Assembly (NCBI RefSeq): GCF_029227915.1
Contig: NC_079879.1
Coordinates: 11,596,001 to 11,660,000, forward strand
DNA from: Hydractinia symbiolongicarpus
Lineage: Eukaryota; Cnidaria; Hydrozoa; Anthoathecata; Hydractiniidae
Reading direction: 5' to 3'
DNA: 64,000 nucleotides
Program-made: the position numbers and the translations under genes
In this document: piece after piece, positions 62,462 through 64,000 of the stretch
How positions within the stretch are numbered: position 1 is the first letter of the stretch
Layout of the letters: each line of letters begins with the position of its first letter
Notes under the pieces: model-generated
Database searches by the model: none
Seen by the model: only the letters and a program-made list of their open reading frames with translations
Told to the model about the DNA's origin: nothing

Positions 62462-63414
62462 AACCTGTTCAACATTGCGTACAGAGGCCATAATGCGCGT
62501 GTTTTTATTGCTTATGGTGTTTATTCATTTGCTCGTGCTGCGCATGTGCGGGAATTACTGAACACCTCGATGACACAGATAAACTGGGGAAGCGCTCAGA
62601 AATTAAAACTGGAATGACCGTGGTTACAAAATCGCTTCAGTGTAATCAAAATAAAAGTAGGACTGTTCGTATTCTATCTACTTTGAGGAGACATCTCGGG
62701 TGAAAAAAAGATGATCATCAAACAAACAATCCGTAAAGAGATACTGGAGTTACTTCTTGCTGCTCGACAATGATGACTATACAGAGATTTTTAGGCAACA
62801 AATCCGTTAATTCAACAATTCTCTCAATGCACTCTTGCCTGCATAGCTTGTTAGTATTTGCTTAAGATTGCACCTTAATTATCAGGAAGCGCGAACTTAG
62901 TACGACAAAGATGACTGTACTACAAGGCTTTTACTCATAAGAACGCTCAACATACCAAGATACTTCATCAAACGTTCTTGACTTTCCCGATTTGAATTTT
63001 CAAAATGTTCTTAAATTGTTTTTAACTTTCTCCTTATTTTGCAAATTTTGAACTTTAGAGGAGAATTTCAGTGCAACGATAAAAGAAGCTGTAACCTTCT
63101 CTGAAAACACGGGTATGCTTAGGGAAGACGTACTTTTCAAGACCTGGCCTGTCAAACGTTTGCGCAATGCAATTTTTCCGATGAAAAACTGCAACGGGTG
63201 CTTGTCTGGACCGAGAAAACTGAGTGTACGATGTCCCTGCAGTCCCGCTGCGATCATAATGATACTCAGTGCTTCCCAGCATTGACAAGGCCCTTAATCT
63301 TCTCAACATGATCTTAACTTTCGGAGTCTAGTTCCAAATGTACGTATGGAGTGGTTCCTCGGGATTCTGCGTGACACCTCACATGGTGAAAAATATTCAT
63401 TTTTTTAGCTAAAT

Positions 63415-63523
63415 CTTCCCGACCCCCAACCGAATCGAAAAATAACGAAATTGACGAACACCGTAGAGATGATACATACCTTAAACTCAGGGACCTAGAA
63501 ATAGTGTGAGTTTTTTTATCTGT
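63415..63523 (-). ncRNA. SL RNA gene copy 70 (S unit, runs off window)
   Basis: Exon 63480-63523, majority sequence. The RNA and its NRF1-like element are complete; the unit's far spacer has CCAATATTTCAGATGG near 63910 and ends at the window edge. Confidence 0.86.
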
Positions 63524-64000
63524 AACCTGTTCAACATTGCCTACAGAGGCCATAATGTGCGTGTTTTTATTGCTTATGGTGTTGATTCATTTGCTCGTGC
63601 TGCGCATGTGCGCGAATTACTGTCATAAGAACGCTTAGCATGCCAAAATACCTCAGCACACGTTGTTAACTTTCCCGATTTCAAATTTCAAAATGTTCAC
63701 AAGTTGTTTAAAACTTTATTCCTATTTTGCCAGTTTTGAACTTTAAAGGAGAAATTCAGTGCAACGCTAAAAGAAGCAGAAATCTTTGACCATCCGTGGG
63801 ACTGCTGCAGAAGCAAGGTAAAACTTGTAAGCAGTAACCTTCTCTAGGAACACGGGTATGCTTAGGAAAGACGTGCTTTTTAAGACCTGCCCTGTGTGAG
63901 GAATGCCCAATCCAATATTTCAGATGGAAAACTGCAACGGGTGTTTGTCTGGACTGAGAAAACTGAGTCTACGATGTCCGCGCAGTACCGACGCATTCAT

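Larger units (their letters stand above)
56652..63865. repeat. higher-order tandem duplication, period 3,610 bp (S L L S)
   Basis: About 56652-60261 and 60262-63865. Pairs are copies 63/67, 64/68, 65/69 and 66/70. Copies 66 and 70 share CATTTTTTTAGC beside the 3' box. The junction is in unit 66, which changes from S-type GGAAAG to L-type ACGTACTTTTC between 60257 and 60264. Divergence between the copies is somewhat higher than in the 5,094-bp pair. Confidence 0.87.
7551..64000 (-). repeat. SL RNA tandem array, right block (rest of unit 5, units 6-70)
   Basis: Continues the array after the transposon with no change of orientation. Phase-marker positions run from 7878 to 63314. S units are 742-743 bp except two 706-bp copies (units 12 and 17). 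L units are 1,054-1,063 bp. S and L units agree closely over the RNA gene but only roughly four-fifths over the shared spacer. The array runs off the window edge, so total copy number is unknown. No gene other than the SL RNAs is visible in the spacers. Confidence 0.97.

Noticed and set aside
1-64000. CRISPR array or centromeric satellite as explanation of the repeat
   Set aside because: Units are hundreds of bases with no short repeat/variable spacer pattern. Higher-order structure resembles satellites, but each unit has a coherent RNA gene with splice donor, hairpin and 3' box.
1-64000. 5S rRNA, tRNA or U snRNA genes linked to the SL units
   Set aside because: I compared both strands of S and L units with the usual 5S internal control region, tRNA B-box and U1, U2, U4, U5, U6 core sequences from memory and found only short chance matches.

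Overview
The window is almost entirely a head-to-tail tandem array, interrupted once by a DNA transposon. I read 70 repeat units in two length classes: about 743 bp (S, 43 units) and about 1,062 bp (L, 27 units). Every unit carries, on the minus strand, what I interpret as a spliced-leader (SL) RNA gene. It has a 44-nt leader exon ending in CTAGGTCCCTGAGTTTAAG, directly followed by a GTATGT 5' splice site that is unchanged in all 70 copies. After that come a U-rich Sm-like site, a G-rich 3' segment and an snRNA-type 3' box. An NRF1-like GC palindrome lies 78-89 nt upstream of the predicted start. No protein gene belongs to the repeat itself; the many 77-98 codon minus-strand frames are homogenised by-products.

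The leader resembles Hydra SL-B as I recall it (3' end TTAGTCCCTGTGTAATAAG, 5' end ACGGAAAAAAACACA). The matching features are the 5' A-run, the TAG(G)TCCCTG core, the terminal AAG before the donor, and a hairpin whose stem differs in both arms (ACTCA/TGAGT here, ACACA/TGTGT in Hydra). This points to a hydrozoan cnidarian. I cannot name the genus.

Layout: positions 1-4089 hold units 1-5. Positions 4090-7550 hold a 3,461-bp transposon with ~78-bp terminal inverted repeats and a perfect 9-bp target duplication (CCAGTTTTG). It carries an intact two-exon RecQ-like helicase (plus strand, 531 aa) and a convergent, broken DUF6589-like coding remnant (minus strand). Positions 7551-64000 hold the rest of unit 5 and units 6-70.

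Order of unit classes from the left: S L S L S(insert) L S L L S L S S S S L S S S S S L L S S L S L S S L S L S L S S L S L S L L S L S S S S S S S L S S L S S L S S L S L L S S L L S. Higher-order duplications with periods 3,996, 2,229, 5,094 and 3,610 bp show repeated unequal exchange. Several junctions can be placed inside chimeric units.

S and L units share a nearly identical SL-gene half but have diverged spacers. L has a 374-bp segment absent from S, and S has a ~55-bp segment absent from L. About 48 of the 70 leader exons are identical; the rest carry one or a few changes, some shared by descent through the duplications. Together the copies would supply a dosage-amplified SL RNA pool for trans-splicing leaders onto mRNAs in the nucleus.
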